Below, piece by piece: positions 44,939-53,995 of a stretch of DNA of 64,000 bases (the stretch's first letter is position 1; the number at the start of each line of letters is the position of its first letter). Both the position numbers and the translations under genes were made by a program. The stretch spans positions 496,001 to 560,000 of the forward strand of contig NZ_FNQM01000001.1 of assembly GCF_900107585.1 (NCBI RefSeq), given 5' to 3'. Source of the DNA: Rubrimonas cliftonensis. GTDB taxonomy: Bacteria; Pseudomonadota; Alphaproteobacteria; Rhodobacterales; Rhodobacteraceae. The notes under the pieces are model-generated. The model searched no databases and was not told the DNA's origin. It worked only from the letters and a program-made list of their open reading frames with translations.

Positions 44939-46924
44939 TCAGCCCACGCGCAGATCCGGCGGCGCGGCCTCGGCCGCCAGCAGGCTGACCGCCTCGCCCA
45001 GCGGCATCGCCTTCTGCCCCTGCTCGCCCAGACGGCGCAGGGAGACGGTCCGGCTCTCGACCTCCTGCCGCCCCAGCGCGAGGATGGCCGGAACATGGGC
45101 GGCGGAGTGCTCGCGCACCTTGTAGTTGATCTTCTCGTTGCGCAGGTCGGGCTCCACCCGCAGGCCCGCCGCCCGCAGCGCCGAGACCACCTCCGCGGCG
45201 TAGCCGTCGGCGTCGGACACGATGGTCGCGACGACGGCCTGCGTCGGCGCCAGCCACAGCGGGAAGCGCCCGGCGCAGTTCTCGATCAGGATGCCGAGGA
45301 ACCGCTCGAAGGAGCCGAGGATGGCCCGGTGCATCATCACCGGCCGCCGTTTTTCCCCCGAGGCGTCAACATACTCCGCGTCTAGCCTCTCAGGGAGATT
45401 GAAGTCGGCCTGAAAAGTGCCGCACTGCCATTCGCGACCGATCGCGTCGGTCAGCTTGAAGTCGAGCTTGGGGCCGTAGAAGGCGCCCTCGCCGGGGTCG
45501 ACCTCGTAGTCGTTCGTGATCTTCCTGATCGCGCTCTCCAGCGCCGCCTCGGCCTTGTCCCAGATTTCGTCCGAGCCCACGCGCTGCTCGGGCCGGGTCG
45601 AGAGCTTGATGTCGAAGCTCGGGAAGCCGAGATCGGCGTAGACCGAGCCGAGCAGCGCGATGAACTTCGCGCATTCGTCCTCGATCTGGTCCTCGGTGCA
45701 GAAGATATGCGCGTCGTCCTGCGTGAAGCCGCGCACCCGCATCAGCCCGTGCATCGAGCCGGAGCTCTCGTAGCGGTGGCAGGAGCCGAACTCCGCGAGG
45801 CGCAGCGGCAGGTCGCGGTAGCTTTTCAGGTCGCGGTTGTAGATCTGCACGTGGCAGGGGCAGTTCATCGGCTTCAGCGCGTTGACGCGCTTCTCGTTGG
45901 CGTGGGCGGCGCCCTCCGCGCTCTCGTCGATCTCCGTGATGAACATGTTCTCACGGTATTTGTCCCAGTGGCCGGAAGCCTCCCACAGCTTGCGGTCGAC
46001 GACCTGCGGCGTGCGGATCTCCTTGTATCCGGCCGCGGTCAGCCGGCGGCGCATGTAGTCCTCCAGCGCGCGATAGATGGTCCAGCCCTGCGGGTGCCAG
46101 AACACCATCCCCGGCGCCTCCTCCTGCAGGTGGAAGAGCTTCATCTCGCGCCCGAGCCGGCGGTGGTCGCGCCTGGCGGCCTCCTCCAGCATGGTGAGAT
46201 GCGCCTCGAGGTCCTTCCGCGACCGGAAGGCGACGCCGTAGATGCGCTGGAGCTGCCTGTTGCGGCTGTCGCCCCGCCAGTAGGCCCCGGCGACGCGCAT
46301 CAGCTTGAAGGCGTCTGGCGGCACCTGCCCGGTATGGGCGAGATGCGGGCCGCGGCAGAGATCCTGCCAGGGCCCGTGCCAGTACATGCGGATCGGCTCG
46401 TCGCCGGGGATCGCCTCGATCAGCTCGACCTTGAACGGCTCGCCGGCGGCGCGGTAGTGCGCGACGGCGCGCTCACGCGGCCAAACCTCGGTACGCACCG
46501 GGTCTCGCGCGGCGATGATCTGGCGCATCCGCGCCTCGATCGCATCGAAATCCGCTTCGGTGAAGGGCTCGGCGCGGTCGAAGTCGTAGTACCAGCCGTG
46601 CTCCACCACCGGCCCGATGGTCACCTTCACGTCGGGCCAGAGTTCCTGCACCGCGCGCGCCATGATGTGCGCGCAGTCGTGGCGGATGAGTTCGAGCGCC
46701 TCGTCGTCCCTGCCGGTCACGATGGCGAGCGCGGCGTCGCCCTCCAGCTTCTCCGAGAGGTCGGTCAGGCGACCGTCGATCTTCGCGGCGAAGGCGGCCT
46801 TGCCGAGCGAGGGCGCGATGTCCGCCGCGACCTCGGCCGCCGTCGTGCCCGCCGCATAGGCGCGCGTGGCGCCGTCGGGCAGGGTGACGGTGATGCGGCG
46901 GGCGTCGGCTGCGGCCTCGCTCAT
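44939..46924 (-). CDS. thrS: Threonyl-tRNA synthetase
   Basis: The 661-residue class II synthetase has an N-terminal TGS domain ([24 protein letters not shown]), the editing domain with [16 protein letters not shown] and [12 protein letters not shown], and the catalytic core with [14 protein letters not shown] (zinc Cys), [25 protein letters not shown] and [19 protein letters not shown]. The C-terminal anticodon domain follows. CAGGAG lies 8 nt before the ATG. No T-box or leader is evident. Base composition falls slightly at 45345-45420 but the coding is normal. Confidence 0.98.
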   Translation of the reverse strand: MSEAAADARRITVTLPDGATRAYAAGTTAAEVAADIAPSLGKAAFAAKIDGRLTDLSEKLEGDAALAIVTGRDDEALELIRHDCAHIMARAVQELWPDVKVTIGPVVEHGWYYDFDRAEPFTEADFDAIEARMRQIIAARDPVRTEVWPRERAVAHYRAAGEPFKVELIEAIPGDEPIRMYWHGPWQDLCRGPHLAHTGQVPPDAFKLMRVAGAYWRGDSRNRQLQRIYGVAFRSRKDLEAHLTMLEEAARRDHRRLGREMKLFHLQEEAPGMVFWHPQGWTIYRALEDYMRRRLTAAGYKEIRTPQVVDRKLWEASGHWDKYRENMFITEIDESAEGAAHANEKRVNALKPMNCPCHVQIYNRDLKSYRDLPLRLAEFGSCHRYESSGSMHGLMRVRGFTQDDAHIFCTEDQIEDECAKFIALLGSVYADLGFPSFDIKLSTRPEQRVGSDEIWDKAEAALESAIRKITNDYEVDPGEGAFYGPKLDFKLTDAIGREWQCGTFQADFNLPERLDAEYVDASGEKRRPVMMHRAILGSFERFLGILIENCAGRFPLWLAPTQAVVATIVSDADGYAAEVVSALRAAGLRVEPDLRNEKINYKVREHSAAHVPAILALGRQEVESRTVSLRRLGEQGQKAMPLGEAVSLLAAEAAPPDLRVG

Positions 46925-47071
46925 GGCTCTGGCTCCTGATGTGCGTGCGGGCGCACACTCCGCAGCCGCCCCCTCGCTGTCAAGCAGAGCACTGGCGGGC
47001 GCCGCGCCCCATCGACGCCGCCGCCCGCCCGGCGATACTGCGACGCGGAATCAACGCGCGGAGCCGCCCCA

Positions 47072-48403
47072 ATGCCCGGACCGACCCCCGACCCCGTCGA
47101 CGGCGCCGCCGACCTGCCCGCGCGCGCGGACGCGGTGATCGTCGGCGGCGGGATCATCGGCGCCTGCGCGGCGCTGGAGCTGGCCGAGCGCGGCCTCTCC
47201 GTCGTCCTGTGCGAGAAGGGCGTCGTCGCCGGCGAGCAGTCGAGCCGCAACTGGGGCTGGGTGCGGCTGACCCGGCGCGACCCGCGCGAGATCGACCTCA
47301 TGAGCCTGTCGATCCGGCTCTGGGGCGAACTCGCCGAGCGCATCGGCGCCGATGTCGGCTATCGGCGCTGCGGCGTGGTCGCGCCGTTCTTTTCGGAAGC
47401 GGAGCGGGAGGACGCAGCCGCCTGGCTCGCCCATCTCGACGGCCGCCAGCACCGCGTTCGACTGATCGACGCGGCCGAGACGGCGCGGCTCACGCCCGGC
47501 TCGACGCTGAAGCCGCTCGGCGCCCTCCATGCGCCCGAGGACGGGCGCGCCGAGCCGCAGGCGGCGGCGCCGGCCGTCGCGCGCGCGGCGCAGGCGCGCG
47601 GCGTGCGCGTCGTTCAGGGCTGCGCCGTGCGGCGCATCGAGACCGCAGGCGGCCGCGTGACCGGCGCGATCACCGAGCGCGGCCGCATCGCCGCGCCGCT
47701 GGTGGTGACGGCCGGCGGCGTCTGGACGCGGCTGCTGCTGCGCGACGCGGGCGTGACCCTGCCGCAGCTGCGCATCCTCAACTCGGTGCTGCGCACCGCG
47801 CCGCTCGAGCACGGCCCCGAGATCACCGTGCGCGGCCCGGGCTTCTCCGCGCGCAGGCGGGCGGACGGCGGCTATACGGTTTCCGCGCTGTCGGCGAACA
47901 TCCACGCGATCACGCCGGACAGCTTCCGGTTCCTGCCGAAATACCTGCCCGTGCTGCTCAAGGACTGGCGCAGCGTGACGCCGAGGCTCGACCGCAGTTT
48001 CATCGACGGCCTCGCAGAGCTGCGGCGCTGGGGCGCGGACGACGAGACGCCCTTCGAGCGCGTCCGCACGCTCGACCCCGCGCCCGACGCCGCGATGACC
48101 GACCGCGCGCTGGCCCGCCTGACCGAGGCGTTCCCGGTGTTCGAGCGGGCGAAGGTCGCCCAGCGCTGGGGCGGCATGATCGACGTCACGCCCGACGCCG
48201 TGCCGGTGATCTCCACCGCGGCGGGCGTCGAGGGGCTGATCGTGGCGAGCGGCTTCAGCGGCCACGGCTTCGGCCTCGGCCCGGCGGCGGGGCGGCTGGC
48301 GGCGGAGCTGGCGACCTGCGCCGCGCCTTCGGTCGACCCCGCGCCCTATCGCCTGTCGCGCTTCTTCGACGGCTCGAAGATCACGCCGCTCACCGGGATC
48401 TGA
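47072..48403 (+). CDS. FAD-dependent amine/amino acid oxidoreductase, DadA-like
   Basis: The 443-residue protein has a DAO-type FAD fold: dinucleotide motif AVIVGGGIIGACAALELAERG near residue 21, then CEKGVVAGEQSSRNWGWVRLTRRDPREI, and the C-terminal IVASGFSGHGFGLGPAAGRLAAEL that closes on FAD. This SSRNWGW type is close to D-amino-acid dehydrogenases and related amine dehydrogenases. The substrate is unknown. No signal peptide. It is divergent from thrS by 147 bp and convergent with the esterase. Confidence 0.87.
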   Translation: MPGPTPDPVDGAADLPARADAVIVGGGIIGACAALELAERGLSVVLCEKGVVAGEQSSRNWGWVRLTRRDPREIDLMSLSIRLWGELAERIGADVGYRRCGVVAPFFSEAEREDAAAWLAHLDGRQHRVRLIDAAETARLTPGSTLKPLGALHAPEDGRAEPQAAAPAVARAAQARGVRVVQGCAVRRIETAGGRVTGAITERGRIAAPLVVTAGGVWTRLLLRDAGVTLPQLRILNSVLRTAPLEHGPEITVRGPGFSARRRADGGYTVSALSANIHAITPDSFRFLPKYLPVLLKDWRSVTPRLDRSFIDGLAELRRWGADDETPFERVRTLDPAPDAAMTDRALARLTEAFPVFERAKVAQRWGGMIDVTPDAVPVISTAAGVEGLIVASGFSGHGFGLGPAAGRLAAELATCAAPSVDPAPYRLSRFFDGSKITPLTGI

Positions 48404-48420
48404 ACCGCAGCGCGACGCGC

Positions 48421-49104
48421 TCAGCCGCCAAGCAGTTCGCGCGCCGCGCCCAGCGTGCGCGGCCCCGGCGCATGGCCCTGCCCGGAGATGATCTCCAGAT
48501 GCGGCGCGGCGCCGAGCCGCGCCAACGTCGCCTCGGTCTCGCGCACGCGGGCGAGCGGGATGTGGGGGTCGCGCTCGTGGCAGCTCAGCAGCGCCGGCGT
48601 CCCGCCCAGCGATCCGCCATAATCGAACCGCTTCGGGCGCCGACCGTGGAGCTCAGGGTGCGGCCCGCCCTCGCCCTCGCCAGTACCGACCAGCCCGCCG
48701 GAGAACGCGATGACGCCGGCGTAGCGCCGCCCCGCCCGCGCGGCGTGCTCCAGCGCGAGGCAGGCGCCCTGGCTGAAGCCCATCAGCGCGATGCGGCGGG
48801 CGGGCAGACCTTCGGCCATGAGCGCCGCGACGCGCGCCTCCACCGCCGCCAGCGCGCTCTCGACATGCGGCGCGTTGGCCTCCAGCGGCTCCAGAAAGCT
48901 CATCGGCCACCACGACGCGCCCGCCGCCGCCGGCGCGCGCGCGGCGACGCCCTGGGGCGCGAGATGGGCCGCCAGCGCGAGGATGTCCGCCGGAGAGGCG
49001 CCGCGCCCGTGCAGGGCGACGAGCCCCAGCCGCGCCTGCGCAGGCGGCGGCCCTGCCGCGGCGACCGGCTGGCCGCCATGGGGGTCGGCCGCGGCGGCGC
49101 TCAC
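48421..49104 (-). CDS. Alpha/beta hydrolase, phospholipase/carboxylesterase type
   Basis: The 227-residue serine hydrolase has the oxyanion segment VALHGRGASPADIL, the nucleophile elbow GFSQGACLALEHA, a catalytic Asp region (HERDPHIPL) and the terminal His (SGQGHAPG). It belongs to the LYPLA/YpfH-like carboxylesterase family; natural esters are unknown. It starts with GTG within GTGA, overlapping the stop of the gene upstream, so its translation is probably coupled to that unknown exported protein. Confidence 0.85.
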   Translation of the reverse strand: MSAAAADPHGGQPVAAAGPPPAQARLGLVALHGRGASPADILALAAHLAPQGVAARAPAAAGASWWPMSFLEPLEANAPHVESALAAVEARVAALMAEGLPARRIALMGFSQGACLALEHAARAGRRYAGVIAFSGGLVGTGEGEGGPHPELHGRRPKRFDYGGSLGGTPALLSCHERDPHIPLARVRETEATLARLGAAPHLEIISGQGHAPGPRTLGAARELLGG

Positions 49105-49607
49105 GGGAACGCCCTGCCGCCGCCGGCGCGGCGCGGTCGGCCCGACCCTTCGGGCGGCGGGATGACGTCTGCCGCGTCGCCTGGCGCGCCGTCGAACCGG
49201 CCCCGCGCCCGGTCCGCCTTCGCCGGCGCGACGTCCTCCGGGCGCGAGGCGATGATGCTCCCACAGGACCAGCGCGGCCCCTCCGTCGGCTCGCCGCCGA
49301 ATGGCGCCGCGCGGGCGGCCGTCACGGCGCGCGCGGCGTGGGGGTCGCCCGGCCCGGGCGGCAGGATCCGGCCGCCCCCGAAGCGGTCGCCGACGATCTC
49401 GTCCGAGCCCTCCGGCGCGCAGACGGCGCGCGCCTCGCAGTCGGGCCCAGGCGGGAGACCGGCGCCGGCGCCGGGCGCCGCAGCGACGCGGAGCGCCGCG
49501 GAGGCCGTCGCGCGCGGCGAGACGGCGAACGGCGTGATCAGCGCCACGATGGCGGCGCAGGCGGCGCGGTCGCCTTGGGTGGGGTCTGGACGGGGCCTCC
49601 AGCGCAT
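49101..49607 (-). CDS. Hypothetical exported protein, coupled to the esterase
   Basis: The 168-residue frame has a strong AAGGAGA site 7-8 nt before its ATG and ends in a GTGA overlap with the esterase, both signs of a real gene. A hydrophobic stretch (AACAAIVALITPFAV, about residues 15-29) could be a signal or anchor. The rest is Pro/Gly/Arg-rich and low in order, with three cysteines in the middle part. I recognise no family; a spurious frame cannot be excluded in DNA this GC-rich. Confidence 0.5.
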   Translation of the reverse strand: MRWRPRPDPTQGDRAACAAIVALITPFAVSPRATASAALRVAAAPGAGAGLPPGPDCEARAVCAPEGSDEIVGDRFGGGRILPPGPGDPHAARAVTAARAAPFGGEPTEGPRWSCGSIIASRPEDVAPAKADRARGRFDGAPGDAADVIPPPEGSGRPRRAGGGRAFP

Positions 49608-49662
49608 CGCGGCGTCTCCTTTCGCGCGGTCGCCGCGATTGGCGGCCGGGCCGGAGCCGCGG

Positions 49663-50742
49663 TCAAGGGTGGAACGCCCTTCCCGAGACGGTCGGCGCGC
49701 GGCAGCCGGTGGTTCCCGGAAAGGTGGAGGGCAGCCCCGCCAGCGTGCGGGCGGCGATGAAGGCCATCGCCTGCGCCTCGATCGCGTCGCCGTCGAGCCC
49801 GGCCGTCTCGACCGCCTCCACCGGCGCGTCGAGACGGGCGCGCAGTTCGCGCAGGTAGATCGGGTTGAGCCGACCGCCGCCGCAGACGAACCAGCGCAGC
49901 GGGCGCGGCGACAGCCCGCGCGCGGCCCGCGCCGCGGCCTCGGCGGAAATCGCGATCAGCGTCGCCGCGCCGTCCTCTGGCGAGAGGCCCTCGGCCATCC
50001 GCCATGTCGCGGCGTTGCGGTCGAGCGCGCGCGGACCGAAGGTGACCGGCCCCCAGGCCGAGACCGCCGCCGCCACGCGCGCCTCGTCCACCCGCCCCGC
50101 CGCGCAGACGGCGCCCCCTGCGTCGTGGTCGCGGCCGAAACGGCGGCGCATCCAGTCGTCGAGCGGCGCGTTGGCCGGCCCGACGTCGCAGGCCGCAAGC
50201 CCCGCCTCCTCGCCAGTCACCAGCGTCAGATTGGCGACGCCCCCGGCGTTGAGGAAGGCGACGGGCGTCTCCCACCCCTGAGCGAGCGCCGCGTGATAGA
50301 CCGGCACGATCGGAGCGCCCTGCCCGCCGGCGGCCATGTCCGCCTCCCTCAGCCGGCCGACCACGCGCGCGCCGGCCCGCGCCGCGATCCGGGCGGGGTC
50401 GCCGAGCTGGCTGGTGACGCCGGCGGCGGGGTCGTGGAAGATCGTCTGACCGTGAAACCCGATCACGTCGAGGTCGCGCAGCGCCAGCTTCGCCTCGCGC
50501 GCAAGCGCCGCCATCGCCGCCAGGTGATCGTCCTCGACGGCGCGCGACAGCCGCGCGAAGGTCTCGGCGTCGGGCCGCCCGCCGGCGTCCACCGCCGCGA
50601 GGATCGCCGCCTGCGTCTGCGCGCGATAGGGAAAGGTCGCGGCGGGGCCGAAATCCGACACGCTTCGCCCGTCGGTCTCGACCAGCGCGGCGTCCACGCC
50701 GTCGACCGATGTGCCGCTGATGACGCCGAGCGCCAGCGCCAC
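49663..50742 (-). CDS. anmK: Anhydro-N-acetylmuramic acid kinase
   Basis: The 359-residue sugar kinase begins with LALGVISGTSVDGVDAALVE (ATP/sugar loop) and has GFHGQTIFHDP, LNAGGVANLTLV, CDVGPANAPLDDWMRR and the C-terminal VCGGGRLNPIYLRELRARL. It phosphorylates and opens anhydroMurNAc during murein recycling. It starts with GTG two bases after the stop of the DsbD-N gene, so both are in one unit. The canonical SGTSMDG reads SGTSVDG here, a conservative change. Confidence 0.95.
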   Translation of the reverse strand: MALALGVISGTSVDGVDAALVETDGRSVSDFGPAATFPYRAQTQAAILAAVDAGGRPDAETFARLSRAVEDDHLAAMAALAREAKLALRDLDVIGFHGQTIFHDPAAGVTSQLGDPARIAARAGARVVGRLREADMAAGGQGAPIVPVYHAALAQGWETPVAFLNAGGVANLTLVTGEEAGLAACDVGPANAPLDDWMRRRFGRDHDAGGAVCAAGRVDEARVAAAVSAWGPVTFGPRALDRNAATWRMAEGLSPEDGAATLIAISAEAAARAARGLSPRPLRWFVCGGGRLNPIYLRELRARLDAPVEAVETAGLDGDAIEAQAMAFIAARTLAGLPSTFPGTTGCRAPTVSGRAFHP

Positions 50743-50744
50743 GC

Positions 50745-51563
50745 TCAGCCGCGCTCCCCGGCGCAGCCGGGGACGTCCACCGTCGCCGCTTCGCCGAGCA
50801 CCGTCAGCCGCAGATCGTCACGCGAGATCCAGCCGGCCCCGTCCAGGGCCTGCGCCTCGGCGCGCACATGCAGGACGCCGCCCTCGGCCCGCACCGCCGC
50901 CGGTGCGAACCAGACGTCGGGCGGGCCCTCGACCACCACGATCGGCGCGCTGCGCCAAGGGGTGTCGAAAGTCAGCGTGGCGGCGAATTCGCGCATCTCG
51001 CCGGCGCCCTCCAGAACGCAGGTCGCGCCGGTCATCCCGGCCTCCTCGGGCGTCAGCGGCGCCCGGGCCATGCCGCCGCGCACCCGCGCCACGCCCGCCG
51101 CCGGGGCGTCCGGCGCGATGTCGAGCGCCACGACCGCCTGCTCCAGCACGCAGATGTCGGAGCACACGCCGTAGTCCAGCGTCAGCCGCAGGGCGACGGG
51201 CGCCGACGGGTCCGCCGCCCGGACGCGCAGCGGCAGCGTCACGGCGTCGGCGTAGCCCAGCGTCGTCATGCCGTAGGTGTCGAAGATCTGCGGCGCCGGC
51301 CATTCGACGGAGATCGAGGCGAGGTTGCGGGACGCGCTCCAGTCGAACATCGGCGGCACCCCCGCCTCGCCCGGCGCGCGCCAGTAGGTCTTCCAGCCCG
51401 GCGCGAGCTCGAAGCTCAGGCCCGACATCCGCAGGCCCGCGCCCTCCGCCCAGCCGGCCGCCAGCGAGACGCTGGCGCGCTCTCCCGCAGCCGCCGCGCC
51501 ACCCGCAAGCATCATCGCGACAACACAACCGCGGATCGCGCCCGCCGCCAAACGTCCCGCCAT
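50745..51563 (-). CDS. DsbD N-terminal-domain protein (exported thiol-disulfide factor)
   Basis: The 272-residue product has a signal peptide (to about residue 27) and a DsbD-alpha/PF11412-type immunoglobulin-like domain. FELAPGWKTYWRAPGEAGVPPMFDW and the redox pair in DYGVCSDICVLEQ are family hallmarks. In DsbD this domain passes electrons to periplasmic partners; here it is a stand-alone protein without the membrane and thioredoxin parts. ATG codons at 51575 and 51563 are both possible. GGGAG 5 nt before the second favours it. anmK follows directly. Confidence 0.85.
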   Translation of the reverse strand: MAGRLAAGAIRGCVVAMMLAGGAAAAGERASVSLAAGWAEGAGLRMSGLSFELAPGWKTYWRAPGEAGVPPMFDWSASRNLASISVEWPAPQIFDTYGMTTLGYADAVTLPLRVRAADPSAPVALRLTLDYGVCSDICVLEQAVVALDIAPDAPAAGVARVRGGMARAPLTPEEAGMTGATCVLEGAGEMREFAATLTFDTPWRSAPIVVVEGPPDVWFAPAAVRAEGGVLHVRAEAQALDGAGWISRDDLRLTVLGEAATVDVPGCAGERG

Positions 51564-51702
51564 CGCCACTCCCATCGCTCCGCCAGCCCACGGTCAGCTC
51601 ACCCGTCGAGGCGGCTGCTTAGCGCCGGTCGGGCGCCGGCGCCCACACAAAAACCTGCGAGCGCGCTTGAACGCCCGGCCGGCGCGCCGCATCATCGCCC
51701 GC

Positions 51703-52278
51703 ATGGATGAAGAAGACCATGCGCGCCACCTCAGCGGCCGACTGCTCATCGCGATGCCCGGCATGGGCGACCCGCGCTTTGATCGCACGGTCATCTACAT
51801 GTGTTCGCACAGCGACGAGGGCGCGATGGGGCTTGTGGTGAACCGCCGCGCGCGCGGCGTCAGCTTCCGCGACCTCATGAGCCAGCTCGAGATCGACGTC
51901 GGGCCGGAGGCGCAGGAAAGCGAGGTCCGCTATGGCGGGCCGGTAGAGATGGGCCGCGGCTTCGTGCTGCATTCCTCGGACTTCCATGTGGAGGACTCGA
52001 CGATGCGCGTCGACGACGGCGTGAGCCTCACCGCGACGCTCGACGTGCTGCGCGCCATGGCGGCGGGAGAAGGCCCGCGCCGCGCGCTGATCGCGCTGGG
52101 CTATTCGGGATGGGCGCCGAACCAGCTGGAGGCGGAGCTGCGCCGCAACGGCTGGCTGACCTGCGCGGCTGACGAGGAGATCCTTTTCTCCGAAGACGAC
52201 GAAACCAAATGGGCGCAGGCGCTGGCGAAGCTGGGCGTCTCGCCCTCGACGCTGTCGGCGACCGGCGGAACCGCCTGA
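51703..52278 (+). CDS. yqgE: YqgE/AlgH family protein
   Basis: The 191-residue protein matches UPF0301: LSGRLLIAMPGMGDPRFDRTVIYMCSHSDEGAMGLVVNR, YGGPVEMGRGFVLHS, and ALGYSGWAPNQLEAELRRNGWL. AlgH/YqgE homologues are small redox-linked or regulatory proteins of uncertain function. The frame reaches a TTG 12 codons upstream, but the ATG at 51703 begins just before the conserved domain. It converges with the tRNA gene. Confidence 0.93.
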   Translation: MDEEDHARHLSGRLLIAMPGMGDPRFDRTVIYMCSHSDEGAMGLVVNRRARGVSFRDLMSQLEIDVGPEAQESEVRYGGPVEMGRGFVLHSSDFHVEDSTMRVDDGVSLTATLDVLRAMAAGEGPRRALIALGYSGWAPNQLEAELRRNGWLTCAADEEILFSEDDETKWAQALAKLGVSPSTLSATGGTA

Positions 52279-52302
52279 CCGCCCCGCGCATTCCGCTTGT
52301 TC

Positions 52303-52379
52303 TGGTGACCCCGACAGGATTCGAACCTGTGACCTACAGATTAGGAATCTGCCGCTCTATCCTGCTGAGCTACGGGGCC
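52303..52379 (-). tRNA. tRNA-Arg (anticodon CCT)
   Basis: A 77-nt tRNA with encoded CCA folds completely. The acceptor stem GGCCCCG pairs with CGGGGTC (one G-U); D stem GCTC/GAGC; anticodon arm GCAGA-TTCCTAA-TCTGT with CCT at positions 34-36 after the invariant T33; 5-nt variable loop; and T arm ACAGG-TTCGAAT-CCTGT. It decodes AGG. The gene lies between yqgE and the M48 protease gene. Confidence 0.98.
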
Positions 52380-52441
52380 TCGGCCGCGTTCTTACAGGCC
52401 ACAGGCCGCGCGGGCAACGCGTTCGGCGGAGGTCTCGCGGC

Positions 52442-53980
52442 ATGAGCGGGCGCATCTTCGGATCAAGCCGCGTCGCCCGGGCGATTCTGCTCGCTGCGGC
52501 GCTTGCGGCGCCGCTGGCGGGCTGCGGCGGGCCGGCGCCGCAGACCGCGCCGCTTGCGCCCGGCGCCCAGCCGCAGGTCTCGCCCCGCACGACGCAGGAG
52601 CAGCGCCTCGGCGACCAGACCCATCCCAGGATCCTCGCCCAGTACGGCGGGGCCTATGGGGGGCCGATCAGCGACTATGTGCGGACGATCGGCCGGCGGC
52701 TGGCCGCCGTGACCCCGCAGGCGAACGCGCCATGGACCTTCACGGTGCTCGACAGCCCCGTGGTCAACGCCTTCGCCCTGCCCGGCGGATACGTCTACGT
52801 CACGCGCGGCCTTGTCGCGCTGGCCGACGACGAGGCGCAGCTCGCCGGGGTGGTCGGGCATGAGATCGGCCACGTCACCGCGGCCCACAGCGCGCAGCGG
52901 CAGACGCAGGCGGCCGTGGCGCAGGCCGGCGTGCTGGCGGCGGTGCTCGGCGCGGCGATCCTCGGGGCCGACCGCAGCGTGGTGGACCTGCTCGGCCAGG
53001 GAGCGGGGGCCGCGGCGCAGGGCGTTGTGGCCAGCTACAGCCGCTCCCAGGAGCTGGAGGCCGACCGGCTGGGCGTCGCCTACATCGCGCAGGCCGGCTA
53101 CGACCCCGCGGCGCAGGCGGGCTTCCTGCGGGCCATGCAGGCGCAGGACGCGCTCTCCGCCCAGCTCCGCGGCGGCAGCTACGACCCCAACCGCGTGGAC
53201 TTCTTCGCCAGCCACCCGGCGACGGCCGAGCGCGTGCGCGCCGCCGAGGGCGCGGCGGCGCTCGCCGGCGGCGGCGCCGGCGGCGCGCGCGCGCGCAACC
53301 GCGACGCCTTCCTCGCGGCCATCGAGGGCATGGTCTATGGCGACAGCGCGGCGCAGGGTTTCGTGCGCGGCCAGAGCTTCATCCACCCCGAGCTGCGGTT
53401 CCGATTCGACGCGCCCTCGGGCTTCGCCATCACCAACGCCGCGCAGCAGATCGTGATGCAGGGACGCGGCGGCCGGATCGTGTTCGACGGCGGCCGCGAC
53501 CCCGGCGGCGACCTGCGGGCCTATATCGCCGAGGCCTGGGCAGCCGCGCTGGCGCAGCAGACGCGCACCGGCCAGCTCCAGTTCCGCCCGACGAGCCGCA
53601 TCGGCGGCATGGAGGCCGCGGCGGCCTTGATGCCGGTGCAGACGCAAGGCGGCGTCGCGCTCGCCCACATGACCGTGATCCGCAGCGGCGCCGGTCGGCT
53701 CTACCGCTTCTTCAGCGTCGTGCCGCCGAACAACCCGGCGGCGCTCGCCGCCGTAGAGCGCGGCGCGGCAAGCTTCCGCCAGCTCAGCGCCGCCGAGGCG
53801 CGCGCGGCCAGGCCGTGGCGCATCGACGTCGTCACCGCCCGCCCCGGCGACACCCCGGCGAGCCTCGCGCGGCGGATGCCCTTCGACCGCGCAGGCGAGG
53901 CGCGGCTGCGCGTGCTGAACGGCCTCGCCCCCGGCGAGCCGCTGCGCGCCGGGCAAAAGGTCAAGCTGGTCGTGGAGTAG
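52442..53980 (+). CDS. M48-family metalloprotease lipoprotein, BepA-like
   Basis: The 512-residue protein has a lipoprotein signal with lipobox LAGC (about residues 25-28). The zinc protease domain has HEIGHVTAAH (about residues 140-149) and the third ligand in SRSQELEADRLGVAYIAQAGYDP. A long C-terminal part ends in a LysM-like segment (VTARPGDTPASLARRMPF...LRVLNGLAPGEPLRAGQKVKLV). This fits periplasmic envelope quality-control proteases of the BepA/LoiP type. It starts 62 bp beyond the divergent tRNA gene. Confidence 0.92.
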   Translation: MSGRIFGSSRVARAILLAAALAAPLAGCGGPAPQTAPLAPGAQPQVSPRTTQEQRLGDQTHPRILAQYGGAYGGPISDYVRTIGRRLAAVTPQANAPWTFTVLDSPVVNAFALPGGYVYVTRGLVALADDEAQLAGVVGHEIGHVTAAHSAQRQTQAAVAQAGVLAAVLGAAILGADRSVVDLLGQGAGAAAQGVVASYSRSQELEADRLGVAYIAQAGYDPAAQAGFLRAMQAQDALSAQLRGGSYDPNRVDFFASHPATAERVRAAEGAAALAGGGAGGARARNRDAFLAAIEGMVYGDSAAQGFVRGQSFIHPELRFRFDAPSGFAITNAAQQIVMQGRGGRIVFDGGRDPGGDLRAYIAEAWAAALAQQTRTGQLQFRPTSRIGGMEAAAALMPVQTQGGVALAHMTVIRSGAGRLYRFFSVVPPNNPAALAAVERGAASFRQLSAAEARAARPWRIDVVTARPGDTPASLARRMPFDRAGEARLRVLNGLAPGEPLRAGQKVKLVVE

Positions 53981-53995
53981 CGCGCCGGCCGCCCG

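Noticed and set aside
45345-45420. Mild AT enrichment inside thrS
   Set aside because: The protein there ([18 protein letters not shown]) is ordinary ThrRS sequence and the dip is small and short, unlike the valS patch.
46939-51174. 1411-codon plus-strand frame
   Set aside because: It overlaps six well-supported genes in other frames, is Arg/Ala/Pro-rich and has no domain; an artefact of scarce stop codons at about 70% GC.
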